A stretch of DNA of 64,000 nucleotides from Pelagomonas calceolata (GCA_918797485.1 CAKKNE010000004.1:2294001-2358000); one strand, 5' to 3'. Shown: positions 45,780 to 56,098, counted from the stretch's first letter. Program-made: numbers and translations. Notes: generated by a model not told the origin, from the letters alone.

Positions 45780-47159
45780 TCAGACGCTCCGCCGCCGCAG
45801 CGCCGCGGCCCGCCGCCGGAACTGGGGCCGCGCCGGCGAGCCGGGCGGCAGCGACCGCCGCCGCGCCGTCTCGCGCGAGACCGCGTCCGCATCCAACAAA
45901 GGGTCCCCGTTGACGTCGACGAGGAGCGGCGCGTCCTCGTCGATCGGTAGTAACCGCTGGTTGCCGAGGGCGTTCGACGGAAATTGAGAGAACAAGGGAA
46001 AGACCTTGACCGGCGCGTTCACCTTAAACGTCGCCGCGAGCTGGGGCGGCGGCGCCGCGAAGGGGTCGTCGTCACCGGACGTCATGTCGTCGAGCGCGTC
46101 GTCGGCCTTGTTGAGGGGCGGACTCGCGACGCGGTCGTCATCGTCGTCCGAGTCGTCGGGCGCCGCCTGCTCCTCCATAAAATCATAACGCCAGCTCCAG
46201 TCGGTGTTGTTCGAGGGCGTCTCGCCGCGGAAGGTCAGCTCGGCCTCATCTTCCTCAGTGGAGGCGCAGTCATCGTCCTCGAGCCGCACGGTATCCTCAC
46301 AATCCTCCTCCAAATACTCGAGGAGCTTCGTGCGCGTCACGCAGCGCATCATCGCCGGCTCGAAGAGCGCGTCAACCTCGGGCGACGCCTCCTTGGCGGA
46401 CGCAGATAACACTGAAGGCGACGTCTGCGGCGAGACGACGGTCGGGCTTCTTGGAGTGGGCATGGGCGACGGGTCCAGGATGGTCAGTTCCTCGGGACTC
46501 GACCCGGTCTGGGGCGTGTCGTTGATGATCGGCGTGGCGTCGTTGATCAGCGGCAGCTGGTGGGGCGTCGCGGCGGGCGCGACGGCCGCCGTGCGCCTTA
46601 GTGTGCGCTTGAGGCGCTCGTCCGAGCCCGGCGTGAGTGATGTTAATACCAAGGCGCCGTCGTGCCTCCCGGAATTCGAGTAGGGCGCGGACCGCGGCGC
46701 CCTCCTGGACCGCCGGTTCGGCGTGCCCTCGAATTCGGGCGAGGGCGTCACGGTCTGTGGATCAAGCTTCTTCCCGATGTCGGGCGACGCGAAATCCCAC
46801 GCGTTCGACCGGCGGTTGAGCTTCCTCGCTTTCCGTCTCGCTCTTCTCTTCTGCGCCGGCGACGGCTGCTTCAGCTCGACGTGCTGCGCTTCCAAGGTCG
46901 ACTCCGGCGAGATCGTCGCTATTCGTACGCGCCGCCTCCTCAAATTCGGCGGCGCCGCGCCCGTGTCGGGCCTTTTCATGGGTTTGTGCTTCGGCTTCGG
47001 CGGCCGCTTCTTCCTCTCTGATGACCACTTCTGAGTAGTATTCGTGCGGTCGCGCAGGGGCTCGCGCTTCTGCGACGAGGGCAGCCGCGGCAGCGCCTCC
47101 GCACCAAACAGCGTCCGCCGCGGGCCCAGGTCCCGCAGCGCGTCGATGGGCTGGGCCAT
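45780..47159 (-). CDS. Large disordered Ser/Pro/acidic protein
   Basis: 459 residues from the ATG at 47159; the upstream 27 codons begin with GTG. The N-terminus MAQPIDALRDLGPRRTLFGA is followed by basic runs (KKRPPKPKHKPMKRP), SP/TP sites in large number (SPAQK, TPSPEFEG, SPEELT, SPMPTPRSPT, SPQTSPS) and a central acidic part. The C-terminus is PPGSPARPQFRRRAAALRRR. Multiple SP/TP sites suggest a proline-directed kinase substrate, perhaps nuclear. No fold recognised. Confidence 0.6.
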   Translation of the reverse strand: MAQPIDALRDLGPRRTLFGAEALPRLPSSQKREPLRDRTNTTQKWSSERKKRPPKPKHKPMKRPDTGAAPPNLRRRRVRIATISPESTLEAQHVELKQPSPAQKRRARRKARKLNRRSNAWDFASPDIGKKLDPQTVTPSPEFEGTPNRRSRRAPRSAPYSNSGRHDGALVLTSLTPGSDERLKRTLRRTAAVAPAATPHQLPLINDATPIINDTPQTGSSPEELTILDPSPMPTPRSPTVVSPQTSPSVLSASAKEASPEVDALFEPAMMRCVTRTKLLEYLEEDCEDTVRLEDDDCASTEEDEAELTFRGETPSNNTDWSWRYDFMEEQAAPDDSDDDDDRVASPPLNKADDALDDMTSGDDDPFAAPPPQLAATFKVNAPVKVFPLFSQFPSNALGNQRLLPIDEDAPLLVDVNGDPLLDADAVSRETARRRSLPPGSPARPQFRRRAAALRRRSV

Positions 47160-47523
47160 CCGACTCCGCGTCGCCCGGGGCAACGGGCCGCGCAGCTGGT
47201 GCGCCAGGGCCGCGCCGTCGAGGCCGGCGTCTCGGCGCACTGCCGCACTCGTCTTGACGCTGCGGCTGGCGGCACGCCGGCCGCGGAGGCTGCCCCTGGG
47301 GTGCTCGTGGGCGGCTCCACCAGCTGTGGGTTGGCCTCGTGCACGGTGTGATGTTCACTGGTCGCAAATGTCCAGCAAGACCAGTCCACCAAGACCTAAC
47401 CGGTTTCACTGCACCATGGGCGCGGCGGATCCGGATCTCTCCAGGGCCTCTCGCAGCCCGCTGGGCGTGTATCCTCATCCTCCGTACCCGTCCCGGAGGT
47501 CTTCGTAGGAAATAAAATGCTTG

Positions 47524-47546
47524 CTAGTATCTTTACAGGCCGCTAG
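47524..47546 (-). promoter_or_regulatory. CTAG-armed upstream element, copy 15
   Basis: 23-bp form CTAGTATCTTTACAGG, then CCGCTAG. It serves a divergent pair: 167 bp to the NOL8-like ATG (47714), 364 bp to 47159. Nothing else recognised in 47160-47713. Confidence 0.75.
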
Positions 47547-47713
47547 CTGCGTTTTGTGCGCGTAGGCGTAGTGAGTGCAACCCCCCCGTAGGCGGCCTCT
47601 CGGCACAATTACGACACTGCACGCAGTTGGTCAACCGCTGCTGCGCGAGGAGATCGCTGGCGTTTGTGCCACACAGCGCAGCAGCTCTGCGGCAGCTCGC
47701 ACTGCTGCCCAGG

Positions 47714-49579
47714 ATGGCCACGACGCGCCTCCACGTTGCCGGCCTCGCGCCTAACACGAGCGCTGACGACCTCCGCCAATTGTTTTCCGGCGTGGCGCGC
47801 GTCGCCAAGGCGACGATCCCGCCGCCGCGGGACCCGCAGCTGCCGCGCGGCTACGCGTTCGTAGAAGTGAACGCCGCGGACGCCGACGCCTGCGTCGCGG
47901 CCTACGACAACGCGACGTGGCGGGGCGGCCGCAAGCTCGCCGTCGCGCGGGCGCGGCCCGACTTCAAGCGACGGCGCGAGCTCGAGCGTGACGACGAGGA
48001 GGCGGCGCTGGCAAAGTCCGCCGACGCGCGGGCCGACCGGTTGCGGCGGCGCCGCGTCGTCGTGCGGCCGCCGCCGGCGCGCCGCGCGCCCTGCTTCCGC
48101 GGGCGTGTGTCGACGCGCTTCGCTAATATAGAGCCGGCGCCGCTCGCGGCCCTCGACTGGGGCGCCGTGCCGCGGCCGGTGCCACGGGCGCGGTCGCCGC
48201 GGACGGTCACGTCAACACCGCTTCCGCCGGAGGAGTCCGAGTCCGAGTCGGACGGCGGCGCGGCGACCGCGCTCGCGGCGCCGGCGTCGCCGGCGTCGCC
48301 GGAGGCGCCGGAATCCTCCGAGTCGGAGTCTGACGGCGGCGCGCCGGCGCTGCGCGCTTCCCCGCCAGCGCCGGCGCCGCGGGCGGATTCGGACGACGAC
48401 GGCGGCCCAGTCGACTTCGAGGCCGAACGGCGCCAGGCGCAGCGCATCTTCGAAGAGCTCCTGGCGCCCGCGGCGCCCGCAGCGCCCGACGATGTCGCAG
48501 CGCTGCGAGCGCGCGTCGAGGCTGAGCGACGCCGCGTGACCGCGCTTCGCGAGGCCGACGACGGTGACAGCTCGGAGAGCGAGAGCTCCGAGAGCGACGG
48601 CGATGGCGCGGGGCCCGATGCCGTCGCGGCGCTGCGCGCACGCGTCGAGGAGGAGCGGCGCCGCGTGGCTGCTCTCCGCGAGGACGAGGACAGCTCCGAG
48701 AGTGAGAGCTCGGAGAGCGACGGCGACGCTGCTCGCGAATCTGACCCTCTGGAGACGGAGAGCGAGAGCGACGACGGCGCGGCTCGTGAAGCTGATGCCC
48801 CGGCAGCGATGGAAGAGAGCGAAAGCGAAAGCAGCGGCGCGGCGCCGGCACCTCCATACGCACGCTCGGCGGCCGCGGCAGCAAGACTTGCGAGGAGAGG
48901 CGAGGAGCGCGACAGCGACACGGACGAGTCCGACGCGCCCCCGGAACGGGCCGAGAGCGAGAGCGGCGACGGCGCGGTCGCCACGGCCGACGACGCCGCC
49001 TGGGAAGATGCCCTCACCGCCGCCGCGGCGCCACCGCCCATGCGTGCCGCGAGCGCGAGCGACGACGACGACGCTGCCGACGAAGACGAGGAGCCCGCCG
49101 AGCCGCCCGCCGCCGCCCCCGCACCGAGCACGTTCAGCTTCGGCTTCGGGCAAGCGGAAGAGCCCGCACAGCCCTCGGATGGCGGGACCGTCCTGCCGGG
49201 CACGGCGTCGTGGCGCGCCTTGCGCGACATCTTCTCGAGCACGAAGAAGAAGGAGTTCGTCGGGTCGGACGGAACGTCCGTCGCGCTGCCCTTCGCGGCG
49301 GCCGGCGGCGCGGTCGCGCATAGCTTCGGGTTCGACGCCGAGGTAGAGGCGGTGGCGGAGGAGGAGGCGCCGGCGCCGGCGACCAAGGGCACGACGGGCC
49401 TCTGGGCCGGACTCGACAAAGCGCAGGCGTTGTCGCTGGCGTCGCTCCGCGCGGCCCAGGCCGATTCCGCAAAATTAGATGCGGCCTGGGAGGCCGAGAA
49501 GGACGGCCTGCAGCAGGCCTACAAGAAGGCCCACAAGAAGGCGGCCGCGCGGAAGCGGCGGCGACTAGGCGAGAAATAA
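47714..49579 (+). CDS. NOL8-like nucleolar RRM protein
   Basis: 621 residues. One N-terminal RRM at about 4-85: RNP2 LHVAGLAPN, RNP1 GYAFVEVN, ending with TWRGGRKLAVARARPDFKRR, which fits the NOL8 arrangement (KWKGGxLxxxxAKxxF). The rest is low complexity with many SESE/SESD and DDD runs. It includes a direct duplication of about 41 residues (VAALRARVEAERRRVTALRE...SSESESSESDGD). The basic C-terminal tail KKAHKKAAARKRRRLGEK suits nucleolar retention. Inferred role in ribosome biogenesis. Single exon; its stop is 14 bp from that of the convergent lipase gene. Confidence 0.75.
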   Translation: MATTRLHVAGLAPNTSADDLRQLFSGVARVAKATIPPPRDPQLPRGYAFVEVNAADADACVAAYDNATWRGGRKLAVARARPDFKRRRELERDDEEAALAKSADARADRLRRRRVVVRPPPARRAPCFRGRVSTRFANIEPAPLAALDWGAVPRPVPRARSPRTVTSTPLPPEESESESDGGAATALAAPASPASPEAPESSESESDGGAPALRASPPAPAPRADSDDDGGPVDFEAERRQAQRIFEELLAPAAPAAPDDVAALRARVEAERRRVTALREADDGDSSESESSESDGDGAGPDAVAALRARVEEERRRVAALREDEDSSESESSESDGDAARESDPLETESESDDGAAREADAPAAMEESESESSGAAPAPPYARSAAAAARLARRGEERDSDTDESDAPPERAESESGDGAVATADDAAWEDALTAAAAPPPMRAASASDDDDAADEDEEPAEPPAAAPAPSTFSFGFGQAEEPAQPSDGGTVLPGTASWRALRDIFSSTKKKEFVGSDGTSVALPFAAAGGAVAHSFGFDAEVEAVAEEEAPAPATKGTTGLWAGLDKAQALSLASLRAAQADSAKLDAAWEAEKDGLQQAYKKAHKKAAARKRRRLGEK

Positions 49580-49593
49580 TAAGGTGATGAGTG

Positions 49594-51882
49594 TTAGCAC
49601 CCGATCTCCCGAGGCGACGCGGGCCGCTCGGGCGACTGCGGCTTCGTGCAAACTCTGGAGGCTCTGGAGGGTGACGACGTGGTGGCCGCGTCGACGATGA
49701 TCTGCGTCGGCGGACTCGAGCGCGACGCGGGCGTGCCGGGCCGCGCCGGCGGCTGGACGGCACACAACGCCGCGACCGACTTGAGCCGTCCCCTTAAATC
49801 CAGATTCTCGGAACGCAGCCTTTCTAACCTAGTTTGCAAACGACGGTACTCCCACTCCAATTGTCTATAAGAAGGTGAATCCCGGTGGACCTCCGTCGTC
49901 GAAAAAGCCACCTTCCGCCGCTCCGGACTGCCGTCGTCGTGCCCCACGCCGTGGACGTCCCGGCCTATAGCTGAATTCGGCAAATTGTTCTCCGGAGCGA
50001 GTGCACCCAGGTCCCCGAAGGACCGTCGTCGTTCCGCACGCAGCGTCGCCCAGCAGTCGGCCAAACAAGACTCGAGCCGCACCATGCGCGTGATGCGGCA
50101 GACGTGGGGCCATAAAGCTCGCTTCCCGCCTCTTAAGTAGTGCTTCATGTCCGCGACGCTCGGGTTGCAAATCACTTTAAATCCGACGCTCTCGCCGAAG
50201 GTGAAGCGCGGAGACACCGTGACGTCGCCGTGGTACTTCTGCGAGAAGACTTTTCGCACGGAATTGCCATATAAAGTGGGCATCAGTCCCAATTGGGAAA
50301 GCATCGTCGCGCGCATCCTCACCGACAGTTCGGCGGCGCCGGTCCACCTTTCATAGTGCCTAGCTAACGACGGCACGGCCCAGTGCTCTTCGACTCGAGC
50401 GCTATCGTCCACAATAGGCTTGACGTGGAAGTTCACTTGCGCGACGACGAAGTTCGAGACGTTGAAGAGGGTCGCCATGCGCTTGAACGGGACATCTGCT
50501 TGGATACTACCATCAATCCACGACACGCCGTCGACCTCAAAAGGCCTTACGTTTCCTTGGTCGTCCTTCGCTTCGAGGCGCTGCGGCCGCATGATGCCCG
50601 GCAATGCACAAGATGCGGCCACCGCTGAACTCAGAGTGACGTGCGGCGTCGTCACGTGGTTCATGAGCAGTCTTTGCGCCGAACCGGCCCCTAAAACCCT
50701 CTGAGCTTGGACAGATATACATAAAACCTTCTTCGTGCGGTTGTAGGCCTCCTCGAAGGTGATCGTGCCCCAGTAAAAATCACAAACACGCTTGAACTGG
50801 TCCCGATCAACTAAAACTCTTTTCGAGGCGAACGTGACCAACTGTCTGAAGAGAGGAGGAAAGAAGTGCAATCCCTCGGACTTTTGCGTACCATCTCGCT
50901 TGTAGTCCGTCGACACGTGGGGCACCAAGATGTCCCGCAACAGCTCTTTGCGGGTCTTGCAGCCGAACATCGCCGCCATGATGGCACCACCGGAAGTGCC
51001 ACTAACAACATGTATATGTTCGTACAAACCGGCCTCGATCAACCCCAGGATGTGGCCGCCGTGGTACATGGTCACGGCGCCGCCCCCTGACAAGCATAAC
51101 GCCGTGACGCCGACGGTCCTCCTCACTTGATCGAAGAACCGAGCCTTCTCATCTACAGGTACACTTTGTGTGGCGGCGACCTTCTCCAGCGACGAACAGA
51201 CCTCGTCCAAGTAAGCATCCACAAGTCTTTTCGTCCGCAACGGCGACCGCGCGGGGTACCACTGCCGGTCCTCGATACCGAGGTGGTTTCGCTTCACGCA
51301 GCCCGACAGCGCGAACCGCAACGTCCGGAACCCGTCTCGCGACGAGGCGTCCCGGGCCGCCGCCAAATCGTCGATCGCTCGCCTTAAAAGAGCCGCGGCG
51401 GGCATGTCGCTCTCGTCGTCGACCCAATCATCTTCCGTTATTTCCGACGCGTTCCTTTCATATTCAGACCAGTTGTCCGCCGTCTGCAGCGCTTCTAACC
51501 GTCGCCGCCACGGCGGCTGGCGGTACCACAGCTTTGTTATCAAAGTGTACGCGTTCTTCGCGACCCGCAACAATATCAACAGTGATAGCGACAGCGCGAT
51601 CATCACCAATTGATAGACGACATAGACGCCCTGGATGCACGCCAGCACGAAGGACAGGCCCACCCAGAGCGCGGCTAAGGGCACTCTGACAAATAGCCCC
51701 GGCGCGAGGAGTAATATTAATGTAACGCAACTGACGGTCGCGGCGTTCCAGTACTTGTTCAGGGGCGCCGGCGTGTATTCATTCATGAGATCGTGGCGGT
51801 TCAGATGCTGGAGCTGCTGGGCGCGCTCCCCGATGAAATGCGCCGTCTGGTTCAGGAGGCGCTGTCCGGGGAACGACGGCAT
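49594..51882 (-). CDS. Patatin-like triacylglycerol lipase (TGL3/4/5-SDP1 type)
   Basis: 762 residues. Two or three hydrophobic helices near 45-105 precede WYRQPPWRRRLEALQTADNW, typical of the DUF3336 region of SDP1/TGL lipases. The patatin core follows: oxyanion loop LCLSGGGAVTMYHGGH (near 264), nucleophile GTSGG (near 297) and the dyad Asp in SWIDGSIQADVPFKR (near 452). The enzyme would hydrolyse storage triacylglycerol at lipid droplets. The C-terminal 150 residues are disordered with one coiled-coil stretch. ATG at 51882; an internal ATG at 51786 is an alternative. The element at 52068 is 185 bp upstream. Confidence 0.9.
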   Translation of the reverse strand: MPSFPGQRLLNQTAHFIGERAQQLQHLNRHDLMNEYTPAPLNKYWNAATVSCVTLILLLAPGLFVRVPLAALWVGLSFVLACIQGVYVVYQLVMIALSLSLLILLRVAKNAYTLITKLWYRQPPWRRRLEALQTADNWSEYERNASEITEDDWVDDESDMPAAALLRRAIDDLAAARDASSRDGFRTLRFALSGCVKRNHLGIEDRQWYPARSPLRTKRLVDAYLDEVCSSLEKVAATQSVPVDEKARFFDQVRRTVGVTALCLSGGGAVTMYHGGHILGLIEAGLYEHIHVVSGTSGGAIMAAMFGCKTRKELLRDILVPHVSTDYKRDGTQKSEGLHFFPPLFRQLVTFASKRVLVDRDQFKRVCDFYWGTITFEEAYNRTKKVLCISVQAQRVLGAGSAQRLLMNHVTTPHVTLSSAVAASCALPGIMRPQRLEAKDDQGNVRPFEVDGVSWIDGSIQADVPFKRMATLFNVSNFVVAQVNFHVKPIVDDSARVEEHWAVPSLARHYERWTGAAELSVRMRATMLSQLGLMPTLYGNSVRKVFSQKYHGDVTVSPRFTFGESVGFKVICNPSVADMKHYLRGGKRALWPHVCRITRMVRLESCLADCWATLRAERRRSFGDLGALAPENNLPNSAIGRDVHGVGHDDGSPERRKVAFSTTEVHRDSPSYRQLEWEYRRLQTRLERLRSENLDLRGRLKSVAALCAVQPPARPGTPASRSSPPTQIIVDAATTSSPSRASRVCTKPQSPERPASPREIGC

Positions 51883-52067
51883 CGCTGCGCACCGCTGTTC
51901 CTCTCTGGCGAGATGATGGTGCTCTCCCTACTCCGCAACGCGCGCACCAATGGATGCAGCACGTTTCTTGAGCACTCGGCCGACAACTGTAGCTTCCGCG
52001 AAGCTAGCCTAGGCCGGAGGTGCCTCGCACGCGGCCCAGATCGGTGAGCGCACTAATGCAAAGGGGG

Positions 52068-52089
52068 CTAGCGGCCTGTAAGACACTAG
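52068..52089 (+). promoter_or_regulatory. CTAG-armed upstream element, copy 16
   Basis: CTAGCGG, CCTGTAAGA, CACTAG, followed by CAAAAGC. The only adjacent start is the lipase ATG at 51882 (185 bp) on the minus strand, so here the element points away from its gene. The flanking 301-bp gap has nothing else. Confidence 0.75.
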
Positions 52090-52183
52090 CAAAAGCAAGA
52101 TTAAAACGCATCACGTCTATGAGGCCTCTCGAGAGGTGTACCTGGATCGATGTGCCAGAGAAATCACATCTATGCGGCACCTC

Positions 52184-53989
52184 TTAGCGCCGTGCTTTGC
52201 CGCTATGGGGGGCAAAAACGACATCATAAAATTCGAAATTAAATACTCGTCCACGAAGACTCGGAACTCGTGATTGGACGGTTCCTTCCAAAAAGTACAA
52301 TCGCGAAGCGACGAGCCGCGGGCCCGCGTCGCGGCCCTCACGGTTCCCGGCCGAGCATTTCGCCAGCGCCGCGTCGCCGCGAAGATCCGCGTTGAACGGA
52401 GGCGGGCTCGACGTCACGTCCACTGCCCTCGATCGCTCCGTGAGCATCGAGCGGAACTTCGCCAACGGGTCGCTGCACGCGCTCAGCGCGCTTGCAAAGA
52501 CGACCATGACCTTCTCGCGCGCGACGCGCGCCATTTTCGTCCGCGGGACGTACGAAGCGTCCTGCTCTCTGTCTAGGCGCTTTAGCGAGTCCGAGCGGAC
52601 GCCGGCGACGAGCGAGACCAGGGACCAGCTCCTTTCATGGCGCGCCTCGTCGTCGCGTAGCAGACACGCGCACAATGCCAACGCGTGATCGGGGCCGATC
52701 TGGGTGCCTTCGAGGCTAAACGTAACAACACGGAGCGAGGCGTTGGCGTAGTTCGTCCTCACTTTTTCGAGGGAGTACCACCCGGCCCCGCAGGCAGATT
52801 GACAGACGAACTCGTACGAGCAACCATCAACTGAGGCCGCGCAGCAGTCGCTGTGGTCCACAGTGTCCGCGACGCAGTCGGGGTCCGTCGCGGCCACCGC
52901 CGCGGCCGTCACCTCGGCGGGCACGCCTCTCACGCAGATGCATTCGACGACGTTCAGTCTTCGGAGCTCGTCGTACACGTCGCGCTCGGTGCTGGTCCAG
53001 GCGTCACCAGTGGAGTCGCAGCCCTCGCGGCAGATGACGACACCTTTGGCACCGCACCTCAAGCGCGCGATAACTTCCCCGCAGACGACGGCCATCAACG
53101 AGCCGCGGTCCTGTTTCCGGCGCTTTTCGTCGTTGGCCGGCACATTCTTGCGGACCTTCGGGTGAATCGGGTCATGAAAAATGTGCGGCACCACTTTGTC
53201 GGCGCCTCGCACCATGCGCCCGCCGTCGATGGCGAGGCGCACACCGCAGAGTTGCGCGATTTTGTCGCCGGACTGGTACACCTTCGCCATGTACCCAGGA
53301 ATCTCGGCCGGCTTCGAGCTGGGCCGCGTGTCAGCTAAATTGATCTCCCCTACGAGGCGGAGTCTTCCAAACAACTTCTCGAGGTCCCGCCGCCGTGACT
53401 CGGCGGGGGCCCGGCGCAGCTCCGCGTCGCCGCCGAAGGGCGCGTAGCGTTCAGGCCGCGGCGCCTCGCCGCCGCCGAACGGCGCGCCGCCCCCGGGCCG
53501 CTCGCCGCGCGACAGCGCGTGCGCCTCGAGGTCGTCGTCGACGCGCGGGCGCCGCGGCGCGGGCGGCGGCGGCGGCGGCGCGCCGTCGTCCGAGTCGAGC
53601 GCGTCGACGTCGATGGGCGTCTCCGGCGGCGCGCGCGGCGACGGCGGCGTCGGCGCGGGCGCGTCGTCGTCGACGTCGACGTCGATCGGTGCTTCGGCGT
53701 CGACGTCGATGGTTTCGGCTTTGGGGGGCTTCTTGCGCGGCGGCGGCGGCGCCGGGGCGGCGGCCTCGTCGTCCGACGAGTCCGAGGAGACGTCGTGCTT
53801 GCGCCGCTTCGGCCGCGGCGCGGGCGCCGGCGGGGGTTCGTCGTCGGACGAGGCCTCCGCGAAGCGCAGCTCGCCGTCCGACGACGCCGACTCGAAGAGC
53901 AGCTCGTCGTCGTTGTCTGGCGGCGGCAGCACGTTGGTGGGAGTCCCGTCGCCATTGTCGTCGGTCACCATCGATGCCATAGCGCTCAT
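52184..53989 (-). CDS. Hypothetical acidic protein with Cys-rich globular C-terminus
   Basis: 601 residues from the ATG at 53989. The first 190 are disordered, dominated by Asp/Pro/Ala (SSDDEPPPAP, TIDVDAEAPIDVDVDDDAP) with a nuclear-type basic cluster RPKRRKHD. The remainder looks globular: EIPGYMAKVYQSGDKIAQLC, AVVCGEVIARLRCGAKGVVI, CREGCDSTGDAWTSTERDVY and DCVADTVDHSDCCAASVDGC contain many Cys, possibly metal-binding. No family recognised. The shared 509-bp region upstream (53990-54498) shows no CTAG-armed element and nothing else that I recognise. Confidence 0.6.
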   Translation of the reverse strand: MSAMASMVTDDNGDGTPTNVLPPPDNDDELLFESASSDGELRFAEASSDDEPPPAPAPRPKRRKHDVSSDSSDDEAAAPAPPPPRKKPPKAETIDVDAEAPIDVDVDDDAPAPTPPSPRAPPETPIDVDALDSDDGAPPPPPPAPRRPRVDDDLEAHALSRGERPGGGAPFGGGEAPRPERYAPFGGDAELRRAPAESRRRDLEKLFGRLRLVGEINLADTRPSSKPAEIPGYMAKVYQSGDKIAQLCGVRLAIDGGRMVRGADKVVPHIFHDPIHPKVRKNVPANDEKRRKQDRGSLMAVVCGEVIARLRCGAKGVVICREGCDSTGDAWTSTERDVYDELRRLNVVECICVRGVPAEVTAAAVAATDPDCVADTVDHSDCCAASVDGCSYEFVCQSACGAGWYSLEKVRTNYANASLRVVTFSLEGTQIGPDHALALCACLLRDDEARHERSWSLVSLVAGVRSDSLKRLDREQDASYVPRTKMARVAREKVMVVFASALSACSDPLAKFRSMLTERSRAVDVTSSPPPFNADLRGDAALAKCSAGNREGRDAGPRLVASRLYFLEGTVQSRVPSLRGRVFNFEFYDVVFAPHSGKARR

Positions 53990-54498
53990 GACAAAGCGCG
54001 TCGTCCGCGCTCGATTTGAATACTCAGCTCTCCTCTCAGCAGTCTAGTTTTTGGGTTGCTCCTGTCTCAGGAGCGGCGCCGCTGCTTCGAGACCACCAAA
54101 TCGGCAATAGCGCTGCTCGCGTGCTCCTTTCGCGTTCCTGAGAGCGCCCTCTACGCGCGGTGCTGATTCCGTCCACCAGCCTTGTGCCTTGCAATTGCCC
54201 AGTCCAGCTATCGACTTTGGAGGGAGCGGCTTACGCAACCCGCACGCGACCTAAGGGAAGGAAGGGAGGGCTCGAAAGAACTGCTCTTGAGGCCGGAACA
54301 CACCTCGGACTGGCTCAGATTTCAGGCGATACCCGCACGTTAACACAGCGCCCATCCTGCCGTCCTGTGGGCCGTGGGCGCGTCCGCGCGGCAAAAATAG
54401 AGGATGCGGAACCCGTCATTTGCGCGAGCTAAGCGCGCTTAGTTGAAAACTCGGCTGCCGGGGGCTGCCGGCCGGCCCAGACAGTAAGGGGTCCAGCC

Positions 54499-55933
54499 AT
54501 GGCCACACTTGAGGAGCGCAAGGCGAAGCGACGCGAGCAGAAGAAGTTGTACAAGCGAGAGGAAAGAGCACGGGAAAACGCTGAGAAAGCCAAGACGCAC
54601 GCTCGGATCCTGCATTTACGCGCCAACTACTCGAAAAAACGACCGCGCGCCGACGCCGACGACGCCGAGGACGCGCAGCCTGCCGCGGCGCCCCGGGCGC
54701 CGGCCGTGCGGCCCGTGGTCCCGCCGGCACGACCGCTGACGGCGACCCCGTCGCGGCGCCGGCGCACTCCTTCGCGAGACGAGGTTGTGGATGGGAGGCC
54801 ATCGCTGCCGCCGCAGCCGGCGCTCACTGCACCCGTGGAGCGCACGGAAGCTAGGCCGCCGTCCCCAGAGCCCACGGCGGTCCACGCCGTTCCTCCCGAG
54901 CCCGGGCCAAACGACACTGTCAGACTGCAATATACAAGGTCGGCTTGCATGGAAGCTGGGGACGATCCAGTGCAGGCGGGCACATACATGGGCATCGTCG
55001 TGGAGACAAAGGGCGCCAAGGCCAAAGTGTACTGGTACGAAGTCGACGGCGAGCCTTATCCTGGCGATTTGGACAACCCTTCGTGGGAGCTGATAGAAGG
55101 GCTGGAAGTGGTGAGCGTAGGGGACCACAGCTCTCGCTTCAGGAAGCCCACCGCCTTTTTGCACGAAAATGCTGCCGTTGTCAGCGACAACGAATCGGAC
55201 GACGACGATGACGACAACACGCGCGGTCGAAGGGCGAACTCCTCGAAGATTACGGCGGCCGCCAAGGCTGCCGGATTGGTCGTAGTGACACTCGAGCACC
55301 ACGGCAACAATTCTCACCGGAGGCGCACGCTGGGGCCGGGCGGATTTAAGCCTGATGCTGGAGATGCCAAGGCCATACGCTGCGTGCCTCTGTCAACGAG
55401 CCTACCACTTCTCGCGCACAGAGGACTGCCATTACATCGAGCACCCTACCCATGCGACGCCGCGTCATCAAAATTCGTGACACTTCGCTTCGTACGTCGA
55501 GCGCCAACCGTCGCCTCGCACGCAGGTCGAGGTCCCGCGCGAGACCGCCGCCGCGGTGGTCGTCGTGATCGACTCCCATGCCTTGGAGGACATCCCTGGT
55601 AAATCTCAGTACGCCACCAACCTCTGCAAGGCAGCTGGGACGCGCGGCGTGCCGAACTACCTCTTCCTCGTCCTCCCACAGGACGGGTCGTTCAATTTCC
55701 TCATGAACGAGCCGAACTACATGATCAACATCCCGCAATACCTCTTGCTGAACGTGCTCGCGAAACGGGCCGGCAAGAAGCTCTACAAGAAAAACGTAGG
55801 TTGCAAGTGGGACGCCGAGGACCTGAAGATCGCCGAGAAGGGCATGTGCGACGCCGAGGACCTCGTGAAGACGATCGCGCCGTACGCGCGCGCGCACGCG
55901 GAGAAGCTCGCCCAGGCCGTATCGCGCGAGTAG
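54499..55933 (+). CDS. Two-exon protein: basic coil, Tudor-like region, unknown C-terminal domain
   Basis: Model: exons 54499-55383 and 55526-55933 (142-bp GT-AG intron, phase 0), 430 residues. The N-terminus KAKRREQKKLYKREERAREN is a basic coil. A Pro/Arg linker follows, then a Tudor-like stretch (GTYMGIVVETKGAKAKVYWY, EPYPGDLDNPSWELIEGLEV). The second exon gives VVVVIDSHALEDIPGKSQYA, GTRGVPNYLFLVLPQDGSFN and NFLMNEPNYMINIPQYLLLN, a well-structured domain I do not recognise. Without splicing, exon 1 reads on to 55602 in Arg-rich sequence of poor coding quality. The two parts could also be separate genes. Confidence 0.55.
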
Positions 55934-55949
55934 CGGTGAGTAAGGACTA

Positions 55950-56080
55950 CCTACGAATAACGAATTCGGCCGCGACGAAGAACGAATTACGAATTTTTTG
56001 GCAGCGAGTTCCGAGAAACGAATTTCCTCAATTACGACTCCCGAGTCTTGCTCGACGAATTCTTATGACGAATTTATGAT
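55950..56080. repeat. ACGAATT short-repeat cluster
   Basis: Seven or more ACGAATT/AACGAAT copies, spaced irregularly over about 120 bp, just downstream of the preceding gene and before the element at 56099. The area is locally AT-rich. No gene in 55934-56369. Confidence 0.55.
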
Positions 56081-56098
56081 GTCGGTTTTGCCCCCTAG

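Noticed and set aside
47902-49419. Minus-strand Ser/Ala-rich frame of about 500 codons
   Set aside because: Antisense to the SESE/DDD repeats of the NOL8-like gene; the serine runs mirror GAG/GAC repeats.
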